This document shows positions 10,201 to 20,814 of a stretch of DNA of 64,000 bases, one piece after another. Within the stretch, counting starts at the first letter, position 1. Each line of letters begins with the position of its first letter. Position numbers and translations under genes: made by a program. The notes under the pieces were generated by a model that ran no database searches, was not told the DNA's origin, and saw only the letters and a list, made by a program, of their open reading frames with translations. Source of the DNA: Datisca glomerata (Eukaryota; Streptophyta; Magnoliopsida; Cucurbitales; Datiscaceae); assembly GCA_003255025.1 (NCBI GenBank), contig QANY01005406.1, positions 517,277-581,276 on the forward strand, read 5' to 3'.

Positions 10201-11126
10201 TTTATAGAGGTGGCAAATGGATCAGCTCGGGCAGCGAAACTGACCCATTTTAACCCGCCCCAATATTGAACAGTACTGGACCGGTTAAGGCCTGCGGGCC
10301 AGGCCAGGCCATCACGAGACTTATCTTCAAGGCCTATGGCCCGACCCGGATGATAGGCTCGGCTCGTGATCCACTCTTTTGTCTAAAAAATTGAACAATT
10401 ATGCATGTACTGAAGTTTGTACCATTAACTTCTCCCTTATAAGTCACACTCTTTACCAATAGACCAAGGCAACATTTGTTAAATATATCATTTAAAATAT
10501 ATTCTTGTTGTCTTTTAACACATTTTTATCGAAACTTCAAATAATATACTTTTGAGATAAACGTATTTAATTAAATAAAAAATAATATCTTTTATGTAAA
10601 TGAATATTTTATTCAATGAAAAATTAGATTCATGAAAACTTTAAAAAATATTGGTTTAATATTTCTAATATTTTTTTTTGTGTTAATAAACATGAACTAT
10701 AAATTAGTTATTAATTATTTATTATTTTTTTAGATTTTACGTGAATATGAATATCACTAGTTTATGAATTTAATAAATAAAATAATTATTTTAGTTATTA
10801 TTACAAGTTTGTCTATTGAGATTTTATAAAAATAATATAAAATAATGATAAGAAAGTAACATGACTTCCATATAGTTTAGTGATAATCCATATACTTCAT
10901 CTATTCCCTACCAAGATTCAAGTCTTCCCATCTACATTTTTAGATTTAAATCACATTAAAGAGAGGGGAAACGGGCCGGTTCAACGGTTCAATCCGGACC
11001 GCCCTAAAATTCCACGGTCCGACCCGGAATTGGCCCGCGAACCTCCTAAAAAGGCTCGGGCCTGGCCCATGAACCGACCAGGCTGACCATTGTCAGGTCG
11101 ATTCGGTTGCCACCCCTAATTGTTTA
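10197..11126. mobile_element. hAT-like non-autonomous element nested in the MULE
   Basis: The element spans 10205-11118 (914 bp). Its ends are inverted copies TAGAGGTGGCAA (left) and TAGGGGTGGCAA (right, minus strand). They are flanked by 8-bp near-duplications ATAGTTTA (10197-10204) and ATTGTTTA (11119-11126), with 7 of 8 matching. Eight-base duplications and GGGGTGGCAA-like ends fit plant hAT elements. The terminal 100-200 bp at each side are GC-rich and composed of GGCCCG/CGGGCC-like words, while the middle is very AT-rich. There is no transposase. It interrupts a unit of the palindrome array, so it is younger than the array. Confidence 0.78.
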
Positions 11127-12580
11127 TGACTACCTGAACTTTTCAAGTAATTATTTTTTGTTTGATCAGTCAGCAACACAAACACTAGTGACTATTTGAA
11201 GGTATCAAATTATTTTTTATGACTACTTGAACTCTTCATGTAGCTTTTTATGATTACTTAAGCCTTTTTTAAGTAAAAAAAATTAGGAAAAAATGAGCGT
11301 TGAATACTTAAAGGGTTCAAGTAGTCTTTTATGACTATTTAATCCATTCAAGTAGTTATTTTTTCACCAGTTAGCAACCCAGACATCAAGTGACTACTTG
11401 AAAAATTCAAGTAGTTGTTTATGACTTCTTGAACCCTTCAAGTAGTTATATTTTATTTTGTGCGTCAGCAACGCAAACACCATGTGACTGTTTGAAGGAT
11501 TCAAGTAGATTTTTATGACTACTTGAAATGTTCAAATAATTGTTTTATGACTATTTGAACCATTCAAGTAATTTTTTTCAGTCAATAACTCTTACACCAG
11601 TTGACTACTTGAAGGGTTCAAGTGGTTGTTTATGACTACTTGAACCCTTCAAGTAGTTATTTTTTGTTTCGTCAGTTAGTAACCCAAACATTATGTGACT
11701 ACTTGAAGGGTTCAAGTATTTTTTTATGACTACCTGAAGTGTTCAAGTAGTTTTTTGGACTACTTGAACCTTTTTTGCGTAAAAAAAGAAAATGAACGTT
11801 GAGTACTTGAAAGGTTCGAGTAGCTTTTTATTAGTACTTGAATCCTTCAAGTACTCAACATTACTTTTCTCCTATTTTTTTAGACACAAAAAAGGTTCAA
11901 ATAGTCAAAAAAACTACTTGAACACTTCAAGTAGTCATAAAAATCTACTTGAACCCTTCAAATAGTCATGTGGTGTTTGCGTTACTGACTGACAAAATAA
12001 AAAATAACTACTTAAATGATTCAAGTAGTCGTAAACAACTACTTGAACCCTTCAAGTAGTCATCTGATGTCTCGGTGGTTGATTGATGAAAAAATAACTA
12101 CTTAAAGGGTTCAAGTAGTCATAAAAAATTATTTGAAGCCTTCAAGTTTTCAACGTTCATTTTTTCTTATTTTTTAGACGTAAAAGGCTCAAGTAGTCAT
12201 AAAAAGCTACTTGAAAGATTCAAGTAGTCATAAAAACTACTTGATACCTTCAAGTGGTCATAAAAACTACTTGATACCTTCAAGTAATCACTAGTGTTTG
12301 AGTTACTGACTGATCAAATACAAAACAACAACTTGAAGGGTTCAAGTAGTCATAAACAACTACTTGAACTCTTCAAGCAGTCACCTGGTTATCTGTATTG
12401 ACTGATAGAAAAAATAACTACTTGAATCATTCAAGTATTCACAAATAACTACTTGGAAGGTTCAAGTAGTTATAAACAACTATTTGAACATTTCAAGTAA
12501 GCACCTTGTGTATGAGTGTTAACTGACAAGAAAAAAATAATTACTAGTAATAAAAAAGTACTTGAACTCTTCAAGTAGAA
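11125..12580. repeat. Palindrome array 3b (rest of fold-back MULE)
   Basis: This is the densest array in the window, with roughly 95-bp compound units. Each has a CTACTTGAAGGGTTCAAGTA palindrome, a short TTGTTTATGA spacer, an inverted CCC-loop copy, and a longer spacer containing GTCAGTTAGTAACCCAAACA. Up to about 11800 the spacer reads in that orientation, and from about 11890 the reverse complement is found. The centre carries a TACTTGAATCCTTCAAGTAC copy flanked by inverted GCGTAAAAAAAG/TTTTTTTAGACAC. Confidence 0.88.
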
Positions 12581-12789
12581 GAAAAGTTTCGTTGAAAAAT
12601 AAAGAAGAAGAAGATATTATTAAATTGATTTAACATGTGCATTAAGAAAGAAAAAATGATTAGGGAAAAAAGATATTATAAGTATTGATATGAAATTGGT
12701 GAGTCAGAAGTATAATTTTTTTTTTTAAAAAGAGTATAAAATTCATTAACCAAAAAATGATATAATTTTTCAAATAATCCATATAATAT

Positions 12790-15023
12790 GTTGGCCCATC
12801 ATCACACATTGTCTTTTAATATTTATTTTTCTCTTTAGTTGTCTTTTTTATATGTGAAATATTTGTTTATTATTTAAGAAATTTGTCTGCCGTACTCTCG
12901 TATTTTTTTTGGCTGCTGGCATGAACCAAGTATTATTGTTAAAAAAATATTTTCCGCTTAATAACAAAACCTTCGAATTTCTTGGGAAAAACACGCTTCC
13001 GCTTAATATTGCGTTAATTTACTTAGTTAAATTTATAATTAAAGATTTGAACGGAAGATTTAGATTAAGATTTTGATTTAAGATTTGTAATATTATGTTT
13101 ACTATAAAATTAAATATTTAGATTAGATGATTTAGATTATGTTATATTAGACAAGTTTACTATAATATCATTCAATTAATAATGTTACTCTTTTACGATA
13201 TTGAGAGGTAGATATGACATTCTCCTCATACTTGAGTAGTTAGACTTGGTCGAATTATATATACACGTAATCACTAGGGATGCGTGCGGAAGGAGGCGAG
13301 ACGGGTCGGGGACATGGGTGGAGAGTCGAGTCAAGAACACGAGTCGTGGGGAGCCGGGGTCGGGAGGTTAGGTCGGGGAGTCACGTCGGGATAGTGAGGT
13401 CAGAAGGTCGGGTCAGGGACAGGCCTAGGTCACGGATCGGGCCGGTGAGTCGAGCCGGTTAGGTTGGGGAGTCAGATTCGGAGTCGGTTCATGTGGAACA
13501 CGTGTTGGGAAAATTGATGGACCACGTGTGGGGTCGGTTAAGAAGAAACCAATATTTTTCTCACGTATAGTTTTGCCATCTCAATTTAGAGGGTAAAATG
13601 ACACAATAATTTGATAATTTTAAAAGGATTATTTTTAACTTTTAATATTAAAACAGACAAAGATTTATATTATGATTTGTAATATTCTATTTTGATTTAG
13701 ATTCCAAATCCACAAACACATGGATTTCAAATTCAATTATGTGATGAATCCTAAAGTTTAAATATAATTTTAGTGATCGTAAATTTAAATCTTTAAGATT
13801 TGTAATCAAAATCCACCAAGTAAATATGCTATCAATGTCACTATCTCCATTTTCAAGTTTACAGCGAAGTTAGTTTAGTAGAGAAAATTAATGTCACAAG
13901 AGAATAATTATTTTTTTTTGTGAAAAACTCAAAAAGAAAACAATCACGGGGCCTAGTTCTGAAGGTTTAACTATGGAGGAAGATACTACAAAATACTAGT
14001 TAAATACAAATGGCACACATGGGATTAAAAAATTCTAATTATAAAAACTATAGTTCAAAATTCTTAAAATTAAATACATGCTAAAATTGAAATTTTATAT
14101 TATGAAAACTTGATGATAGTATCTCATTCGTCTAATGAACTATCTTGGTACTACATAAATTTTCAGTTTTCATACCATTTGCTGTTCTAGAGTCAAGTCA
14201 TTCCTAGAAAATAATATATTTTTATTATTTCTTGTTCGTCTATGCTAAAGTACATAAAATCATAATATAATAAAAATACTATGAACTAAATAATTGTTCA
14301 AACAAATTAGAGAAAATGTAATACCCACACACGGGATTATACATAATTGATTTAAAAATATTTTTAAATAAAATACTATGATTATATAGTAATTTTTTCT
14401 GGTAAAAAATGAATACTCAGGCACTTAAAATTCATGAAATTTTGATTTATAATTCGTTATCACATTTTCTTTTATCTTTGTTCGTAATGATCACAGTCAT
14501 TGAGCTTATATTTCTACTTTTAATTTCATAATCCAACTTCATGTAAAATTAAATTATTTATAGTTTTTATCCAATTTTTCCCGGGAATATGAAAATTGAT
14601 AATTATAAAAGTAAAATGAAATAAGAAATTCCGTTGGGCAAACATATTAAATGAATTTAAAATATGACAATACTAATATTTTCAGTTCTTGAGAAACATG
14701 TATATGTAATTAAATACATTATAATCAAATAAAAAGAGTTAGTTAGATTGAATGTGGATAAAGCAAAGAAAAATCTTCTTGTTATTATATCTACAAACAA
14801 GTGACAGTTATGAGGCAGGTCAGTCAATGCCCCAAATGTTAGATTCACAAAGGACATTTATTAGAAATCATAAGAGTGACGGGGAAATAATGAAATTCTA
14901 CATATTAAAAAACGCGCGTTTCGATCCTCTTCCTTCATCGAGATGGTTTGTAATCAGAGGTACAGCACCACACTGCCACTCTCTCTGCCGGCTATACTCT
15001 AAAGTCTGAAAGCTCCTTCCAAA
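12790..15023. other. Intergenic, AT-rich, with one GC-rich patch
   Basis: No gene is seen. Words such as GATTTAGATTAAGATTTTGATT (13045-13090), ATTTGTAAT and their complements recur at 13030-13830 and suggest an old MITE, but I could not define ends. The region also holds the G-rich patch at 13280-13470. The last ~80 bp before 15024 are the leader of the downstream gene. Confidence 0.4.
13280..13470. repeat. G-rich degenerate minisatellite
   Basis: A sharply bounded GC-rich island in AT-rich surroundings, made of imperfect reiterations of GTCGGG, GAGTC and GGTTAGGTCGGG-like words about 10-20 bp apart. It is open in one frame by composition, but there is no protein similarity. It is probably a transposon-derived minisatellite. 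Confidence 0.5.
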
Positions 15024-16662
15024 ATGTCAAAGCTCAGCCTACTCAGGTCCGTGCTCAGATCAAGTGTTTCCGGTCGTACAATTAGGGAAATTCATGGCCG
15101 CCCTTTCTTTCTTCGTTACTCTCCGAGAATGTTCTCGACCGAAGCTGAGCAACCACCTCAGGATTCGCCCATCGATCCATTTTTGCAAACTCCAAACACT
15201 GGTACTAACATCTATAAGCTTTCACGTTGCATTTGTGTTGTAATCATTGACTCTGAAGGTTAGGGTTTAGGGTTTATATGATGGATGTGTTTCTAAATCC
15301 TAATACGCATACTCAAATGTCACTTTAAGTAAATATTCTCTCATCTAGTTGTTAATGATGATGCATAATTGGTTGCTGTTCATGCTCTTCCAGGTTTGGT
15401 ATTTGCAAAGTTGTATGGTATTACAAGACATACACTAAAGACAGATATTGTCAGTTTGCTTGAAGGATGCAAGTTGACTTTGGATGATGTCAAAGTTGAA
15501 TACAATCGGAATTTTACGCCTACTTCAATGTATCTTATCCTTGTTAGCATTTTGAGATTTGTGAATTCAATTGAGAAGTCTTTGTTTACTTGTAATTTTG
15601 GTTTATATTTTGGTTAGGATGGTGCAGTTCCCCTCTCGTTCTGCATTTGATAATGCATTTAGGTTGATTGGAAGGAAGGGTCGCTTGTACAGAATGGAGC
15701 GGGTAATGTTGCAACATATTTAGCTCTTAATCTCTCATCTTCCACACTGATTATTATGTCTTATATATTATCCAACACACATAGATATTTTGTGTTGGTT
15801 ACCAGGCTGATCGTTCGCAATGGGATCTTCTTTCGCCGTACAATGGAAAAACTGTATGTCTTAAACACTAGTTTTCAACTTTTTTTCTATAAGAAACCTA
15901 GTCAAGAACATTAAATCGTAGAAATAATCGAATTCTGGAAAGGGGAGCTGCTTAGATGATTTTGAATAGTTTTTCTTAACAATCTTGTAAACATAGTGTC
16001 TTCATGTGAAATTCTAATAGCTACTGGGATGAATATGATAGAGGCCCTTTGTAATTGTCAACATAATTTGAAAATGTTTCTCTGAGTGGTTGGAATGGGA
16101 ACATGTTAGTAGGTTTTTTGATTACTTTGACGAATTCCAGATATATTGTACACTGGATGCCTTCATCCTGAACCTAACTTCTCATTTCAGAGATGTTTTG
16201 GACTTCGTTCATGTTTGTCTTCTTAGTTCTCATGTCATGCATGTCATTGTATTTTCACTTATATTCATAGTTAATATAAGTGTGAGACTGCTTCTTTTAA
16301 CATTGTAACATTTATGTAAACTGATGTTGTTTGGGATTTAAATCTTATTATTAAGGTTCTTCTGCAAGGGATCCCTCGAACTGCTATGCAAGATGATGTA
16401 GAACGCTACCTATCAGGCTGTGACTATGATGCATCCTCCATCAATATGTTTATGAGGTCAGACCATGATTCACGTTGTATATATTCCTCTAGTATTTTCC
16501 AAAGATGTAACATTGGAATATCATTGCAGGCCAGCATTCCCAGATCCCATTAGAATGGCAACAGTGCGATTCCCTTCACAGACCCAAGCAATGCATGCTT
16601 TCCTTTCGAAGAACCGAGGCTTTTGCCAGAATAATCAAATCTTGATGCGTGTTCTCCAGTAA
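15024..16662 (+). CDS. Probable mitochondrial protein with two RRM-like units (six exons)
   Basis: The exons 15024-15201, 15394-15529, 15618-15702, 15806-15853, 16356-16456 and 16530-16662 join in frame, with every intron GT...AG, to give 226 residues. The N-terminus (MSKLSLLRSVLRSS, rich in Ser/Arg/Leu and lacking acid residues, then ending FSTEAEQ) looks like a mitochondrial presequence. Two similar halves follow. In the first, LVFAKLYGITRHTLKTDIVS starts a beta-alpha pattern ending MVQFPSRSAFDNAFRL. In the second, TVLLQGIPRTAMQDDVERYL leads to MATVRFPSQTQAMHAFL. Each resembles an RRM, with the first strand like RNP2 and the VxFPS strand in place of RNP1; the aromatic RNA-contact residues are mostly missing. 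I infer an organellar RNA-binding or ribosome-associated role and do not recognise a named family. The exon structure is solid. Confidence 0.85.
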
Positions 16663-19058
16663 TGGAAGCTTCTCTATTTTGATTTTGTTTTTGGTGAATT
16701 GCTGCTAGAATTGGAGTTTAAACTTTGTAGTACTGATTTGACTTGCATGTCATCCCTTGTCACGATAGTATATCAGTGCATTTTGTTCCTAGTTTGATGT
16801 TTCTAGTCTGTTCTTTTTTCCTCTTTATTATGTAGGGGCATTCGAGGATTGCTGTGTTCATGTATTAAACTTGTTAGCTTAATATATCGTGTAAACGATA
16901 AAAGATATAGCTTCAACAGAAATAATCATCTTATACAGATTACTATAAGATGTACAATTCTTATGTACTCTCTATACAATCCTTGTACTTTGAATCCGAT
17001 ACATTTAAGTCGTGTTTGGTTCATATGAATGGAATAAAATTGAATGAATGTTAATGAAAATGGATTAAATCAAGTATAGGAGGGACTGGAGATCATCTAG
17101 AGTGAGAAAACGTAAATTAGGAATGGAATGAGGATAACATGAAGAAGATAGAGGAATGAAGATTCATGCATCCATACCAAAATTGTTTCAGTTCTAATTA
17201 GTATATATAAGGAGAGGAACCTCCCATCGTATTTTTATTCCATTATATCTAGTAAATTAAAACGTCTTTCTTTAAAAATCCTAATGTGTTTCAATCGAAT
17301 TGACAACTTCCTGCTATTGAAATAACAAAGTCACAGTGACCAAACAGCGAAATGGCAGAAATAAAAAGTTGCAGCCTCAGGGGTCCAGTTTTTGAGGGTT
17401 GAATTCAATTTCTGTTGTTTCACACGGGTTTCCAAACATCTCATGCCATGACTGAGACACCACCTTTCATTCTCCACTTATTGCAGTGTATCATTCAAGT
17501 CCTGCCAGAGATAAGTTCCTGTTGAACTAACAGAGAAGGTGATTTGTTAAAGTAAGTTTTTTTTGTCAAGAGATTTGTTAAATTAAGTTAAACCCTGAAT
17601 TTTTCTCAATCAATTAGAAACTATACTTTTTGACTCCAAGAGGTAGCTAGTTCGAGCATTATTTATTATCACTGGAGGAAGGGTTACCCCGTCTACCACG
17701 CCAGAACCCGTGAAACTAATCGGGTGAAGCCAAGATTCTCATGTGTGGCGAAAATTCGTGTCTCGACTCGTTGGGTCGAACCAAGATACCTAGGCCTTGA
17801 CATTGGGCCTAGACCAAAATCTACATCCATGTTCATTAGTGCACGAGCGTGCCAATTCGGCCCAAGTTAGCCGAATAAAATAACTACCCCGTGACTTTCT
17901 TCTCAAGTGATGTTGAGAAGTAAGAAACAGATCTCCCAAAAAATGTTCTACTACTACTAAAACCCAAGATTTGGAAAAAATAAATACCAGACAAACGAAA
18001 AGGAAACTACTCGTATCTCAGAAAAACTGAATTCTTACTAAAATTAAAACGGAGAAACTGAGTTTGATTAAAAAGTTTGCAATCAGAAAGCATAAAATCA
18101 ACTCAAACCAATGAAACAATTCCAAAGAGCTAAAAAACTAAAATTGGAAGCATAAAATGTTGTGTTGTGTTGTAAAAGTGTTCAGGTCCCCTCTTCTTTG
18201 GCTTCAAGATCCTTATATAGGCGTGGAAGGCTTCATTTGTAGAGAACCTCAGTGAAGATTTGCTCAAATCCCATGATATCTGCAATTTCAAAATTTAAAG
18301 CCTGATAACGATGGTATATTTCTGCTTGACCAATGAGTCCTAAAGATGATAAATCAATCTTCATATTATCTTCAATTTGATCTTCAATTCTCTAGGATAT
18401 ATGTGAATCAGGTACACTTGTAATTCCGCATCTCACCAACTTTCAAGAATCAACTTAAATTGGACCAAGTATCAAAAATGACTATGTCACCTTAAAACCC
18501 AAGCTTGACTTAGGCCGAGAGACTTTATCCCACATCTTGCCTGGGCTCCCTAGACCTTTAATTCTTGCATTTGCGACCCAAAGACTTAATCACAATTTTC
18601 TGATAACATGACTTTAATCTCAAGCCTACAAAATCACAATTTTCTAATAACATGGTCCAATTGTAAAATTGTGGCTCAGACACCATGTCACCAAAGAAAA
18701 AGTGGCTTTTCTTCCATTCCCATGTCACCCAAAGAAAAAGTGACTTTTCTTCCATTTGATAATGGGAGGGAGAATTAAAACAAGTCCTCATCATTCACTC
18801 ACAAACTGCCAACATCAAGAAGTAGCCAGCAAGAGGCTTCTACCTCCTCAGAAACCTTATGTCCAAGCCACTCAAGTTAACACAAAAGGGTAAGAAATCC
18901 ATTTAGATGAAAATGCTAAATGAAGCATTAGATCGTCTTGGAAGAATATATATAAATATTTCATGGATGAATGGGTCACTTTCCAAATTTATTATCCCCA
19001 AGGAGGTAGCCAAATACCAAATACCAGCAGAAGTATGCTTTATGGTTCTTAAATCATA
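16663..19058. other. Intergenic region between RRM-like and PPR genes
   Basis: The 3' flank of the RRM-like gene runs to about 17000. A GC-richer patch at about 17620-17880 (GAGGTAGCTAGTTCGAGC... GTTGGGTCGAACC) may be an old SINE- or TE-derived piece with a weak B-box-like GTTCGAGC, but no A box, poly-A tail or ends were found. An ACAAAGTGACTTTTCTTCCATT-type sequence repeats at 18690-18755. No gene is recognised. Confidence 0.4.
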
Positions 19059-20657
19059 TTATAGTGTGAAAACAAGTCCGCTTGTTGTGTGTATAACACG
19101 ATCGACCTCGTCCTCCTCTACTTCAGGTTCACGGCCAAAAGTTCTCATGTGATCAGCAATGCTATCTATTAACCCAAGAATTTCAACCATTTTAGTATTT
19201 GAACTATCTTCGGCTCCAAATATGTGAATTTTATCGTGAACCTCAATCCAGCTATAACCAGGACTTGTCTTCAGCCCACTATCTTTCATCAACTTCCGCA
19301 AATTTGCAGCATGATTCCACCATCCAACTCTTGCATACAAATTAGCCAATTGCACATGTGTAGCTGCACATCCAGGTTCAAGCAATAACCGCTTCTCTGC
19401 GGCCTTGATGCCTATCCAAACATTCCCATGAAGTCTACACGAAGAAAGAAGCGACCCCCATATAACCGAATTGGGATATATTGGTATCTTCTCGATAAAA
19501 TCTAGGGCCTCTTCCAACAACCCAGATCGGCCAAGTAGATCTATAACACACGAGTAATGGTCTAGTTCTGGTTCTAGGCCATATTCAACCATTAAATTCA
19601 AGTAGTGTCTTCCTTCTTCGAGAAACCCTGCGTGTCTACACGAGGAAAGGACACCAAGGAAAGTAATGGCATCGGGTTCAAATTGCTTCTTCTTCATCTC
19701 TTCGAAAAGATTAATGGCTTCCCACGAAAGTCCATGCTGAGCATACCCTGCAATCATGGAATTCCAAGAGACAATGTCTTTGCTCTCCATCTCTTCAAAT
19801 ATGAACAAAGCATCTTTGAAAACTCCACATTTGCAATACATTGAGATAAGAGCATTAGCAATATGAAGGTAAGACTCAAAACCCATCTTAATCGTTTGGC
19901 AATGAACACTTCTCCCTTGCCCAAAGGCTCCACTGCCTGTGCAAGCACTAAGAATACTCGTAAATGTATAATCGTTAGGTTTCAAAGCTGTGTATGCCAT
20001 CTTCTGTAGAAGCTCCAAGCACATATCAACCTTCCATTCTTGCCCAAACGCAGCAATAATAGCAGTCCAAGATACTACATTTCTCACAGGCATTTCATCA
20101 AACATTTCATATGCACTCAGTAACTCGCCACACTTCCCATATAAACTCACCAATGAACTTCCCACATAAACATCAATAACAAACCCAGTTTTTAATGTCA
20201 CACAATGATATTGAATCCCACCAAGGAGATCGCGTTTGGAACCGCAAGAACTCAAAACATCTGATAAAACACGAGCATCAATTCTTAACCGTTCAGAAAG
20301 AAACCCAACATTTCTAGAGCTAGATTCAAAAAACTGATCAAACCCATTGGAGACTTTAGAATGAGAAATACTAAAATCATTGGCTAACTTGTGGGCACCA
20401 AGCTGATCTGATTCAGAGCATAAAAAGTCCTGGATGAGACGAAGATGGGTTTGTCGACCTTTCGGAGTAACAATTCTATTAGGATAAATGAGATCCAGGA
20501 CTCTCAGCGCATTAGCTAAGCTATTTGTCTGTGAATCCTTTATGCGTTTGTTTGAACAGAAGAGCCTAAAGCGTTTACCTAATTTGAAACCATGATGATT
20601 CTTATGAATAAGAGCTAAACAACGTTTTCTCGAAAATGATAGAAGAAAAGCAGTCAT
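19059..20657 (-). CDS. E-class pentatricopeptide repeat protein, probably mitochondrial
   Basis: Intronless 532-residue PLS-type PPR protein. The Arg/Ser-rich N-terminus (MTAFLLSFSRKRCLALIHKN) suggests organelle import. Repeats are visible from about residue 128: an L-type motif, then an S motif around DVYVGSSLVSLYGKCG (162-177), a P motif NVVSWTAIIAAFGQ (193-206), an L motif at 228-261, an S motif LHIANALISMYCKCG (265-279), a P motif DIVSWNSMIAGYAQHG (294-309), and L and S motifs to about 391. The E/E+ region follows (VIWGSLLSSCRLHGN, then GYSWIEV, about 398-500). No DYW deaminase domain is present. E-class PPRs usually specify C-to-U editing sites together with a DYW partner. The sequence and its ALS3 neighbourhood suggest the orthologue of At2g37320 (PCMP-E type). 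A copia relic starts about 160 bp upstream. Confidence 0.93.
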   Translation of the reverse strand: MTAFLLSFSRKRCLALIHKNHHGFKLGKRFRLFCSNKRIKDSQTNSLANALRVLDLIYPNRIVTPKGRQTHLRLIQDFLCSESDQLGAHKLANDFSISHSKVSNGFDQFFESSSRNVGFLSERLRIDARVLSDVLSSCGSKRDLLGGIQYHCVTLKTGFVIDVYVGSSLVSLYGKCGELLSAYEMFDEMPVRNVVSWTAIIAAFGQEWKVDMCLELLQKMAYTALKPNDYTFTSILSACTGSGAFGQGRSVHCQTIKMGFESYLHIANALISMYCKCGVFKDALFIFEEMESKDIVSWNSMIAGYAQHGLSWEAINLFEEMKKKQFEPDAITFLGVLSSCRHAGFLEEGRHYLNLMVEYGLEPELDHYSCVIDLLGRSGLLEEALDFIEKIPIYPNSVIWGSLLSSCRLHGNVWIGIKAAEKRLLLEPGCAATHVQLANLYARVGWWNHAANLRKLMKDSGLKTSPGYSWIEVHDKIHIFGAEDSSNTKMVEILGLIDSIADHMRTFGREPEVEEDEVDRVIHTTSGLVFTL

Positions 20658-20814
20658 TCCTCAGCAAAGCCCATCGGGCTATCAGGCAGTCTGTTGATCA
20701 TTCGTGAACAAAGCCACACATAATATTCAAAGCGCCGACTTCTCTCGAGCTATTCTCAAACATTAAATATTAAATAGGTAGGAAGGTGGAATCGTCATAG
20801 TAAAATCAGCAACG

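Larger units (their letters stand above)
9743..12789. mobile_element. Non-autonomous fold-back MULE with perfect 9-bp target duplication
   Basis: The element proper is 9752-12780 (3029 bp, about 2.1 kb without the nested insertion). It is bounded by identical 9-bp duplications ATATAATAT at 9743-9751 and 12781-12789. The left terminus GAGTTATTTGAAAAATTATA and the right terminus (minus strand) GGATTATTTGAAAAATTATA form the inverted ends. Similarity between the arms continues inward through a T-rich/CTCCTTCTT block and then through arrays of the ACTACTTGAA palindrome. The orientation of the array spacers flips near 11800-11890, so almost the whole element is one long imperfect inverted repeat. 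No transposase is present. A 9-bp duplication is diagnostic of Mutator-like transposition. The shared palindrome and similar terminus tie it to the coding element at 1-4472. Confidence 0.9.

Noticed and set aside
205..12580. CRISPR array, because of regular palindromic repeats
   Set aside because: Repeats are degenerate, spacers are themselves repetitive, and the context is a plant MULE with 9-bp target duplications.
13280..13462. 60-residue Arg/Gly-rich ORF in the GC-rich patch
   Set aside because: The composition is explained by the G-rich minisatellite and it has no recognisable domain.
17620..17700. SINE or tRNA-derived element
   Set aside because: Only a B-box-like GTTCGAGC is present; there is no A box, clover-leaf pairing, tail or target duplication.
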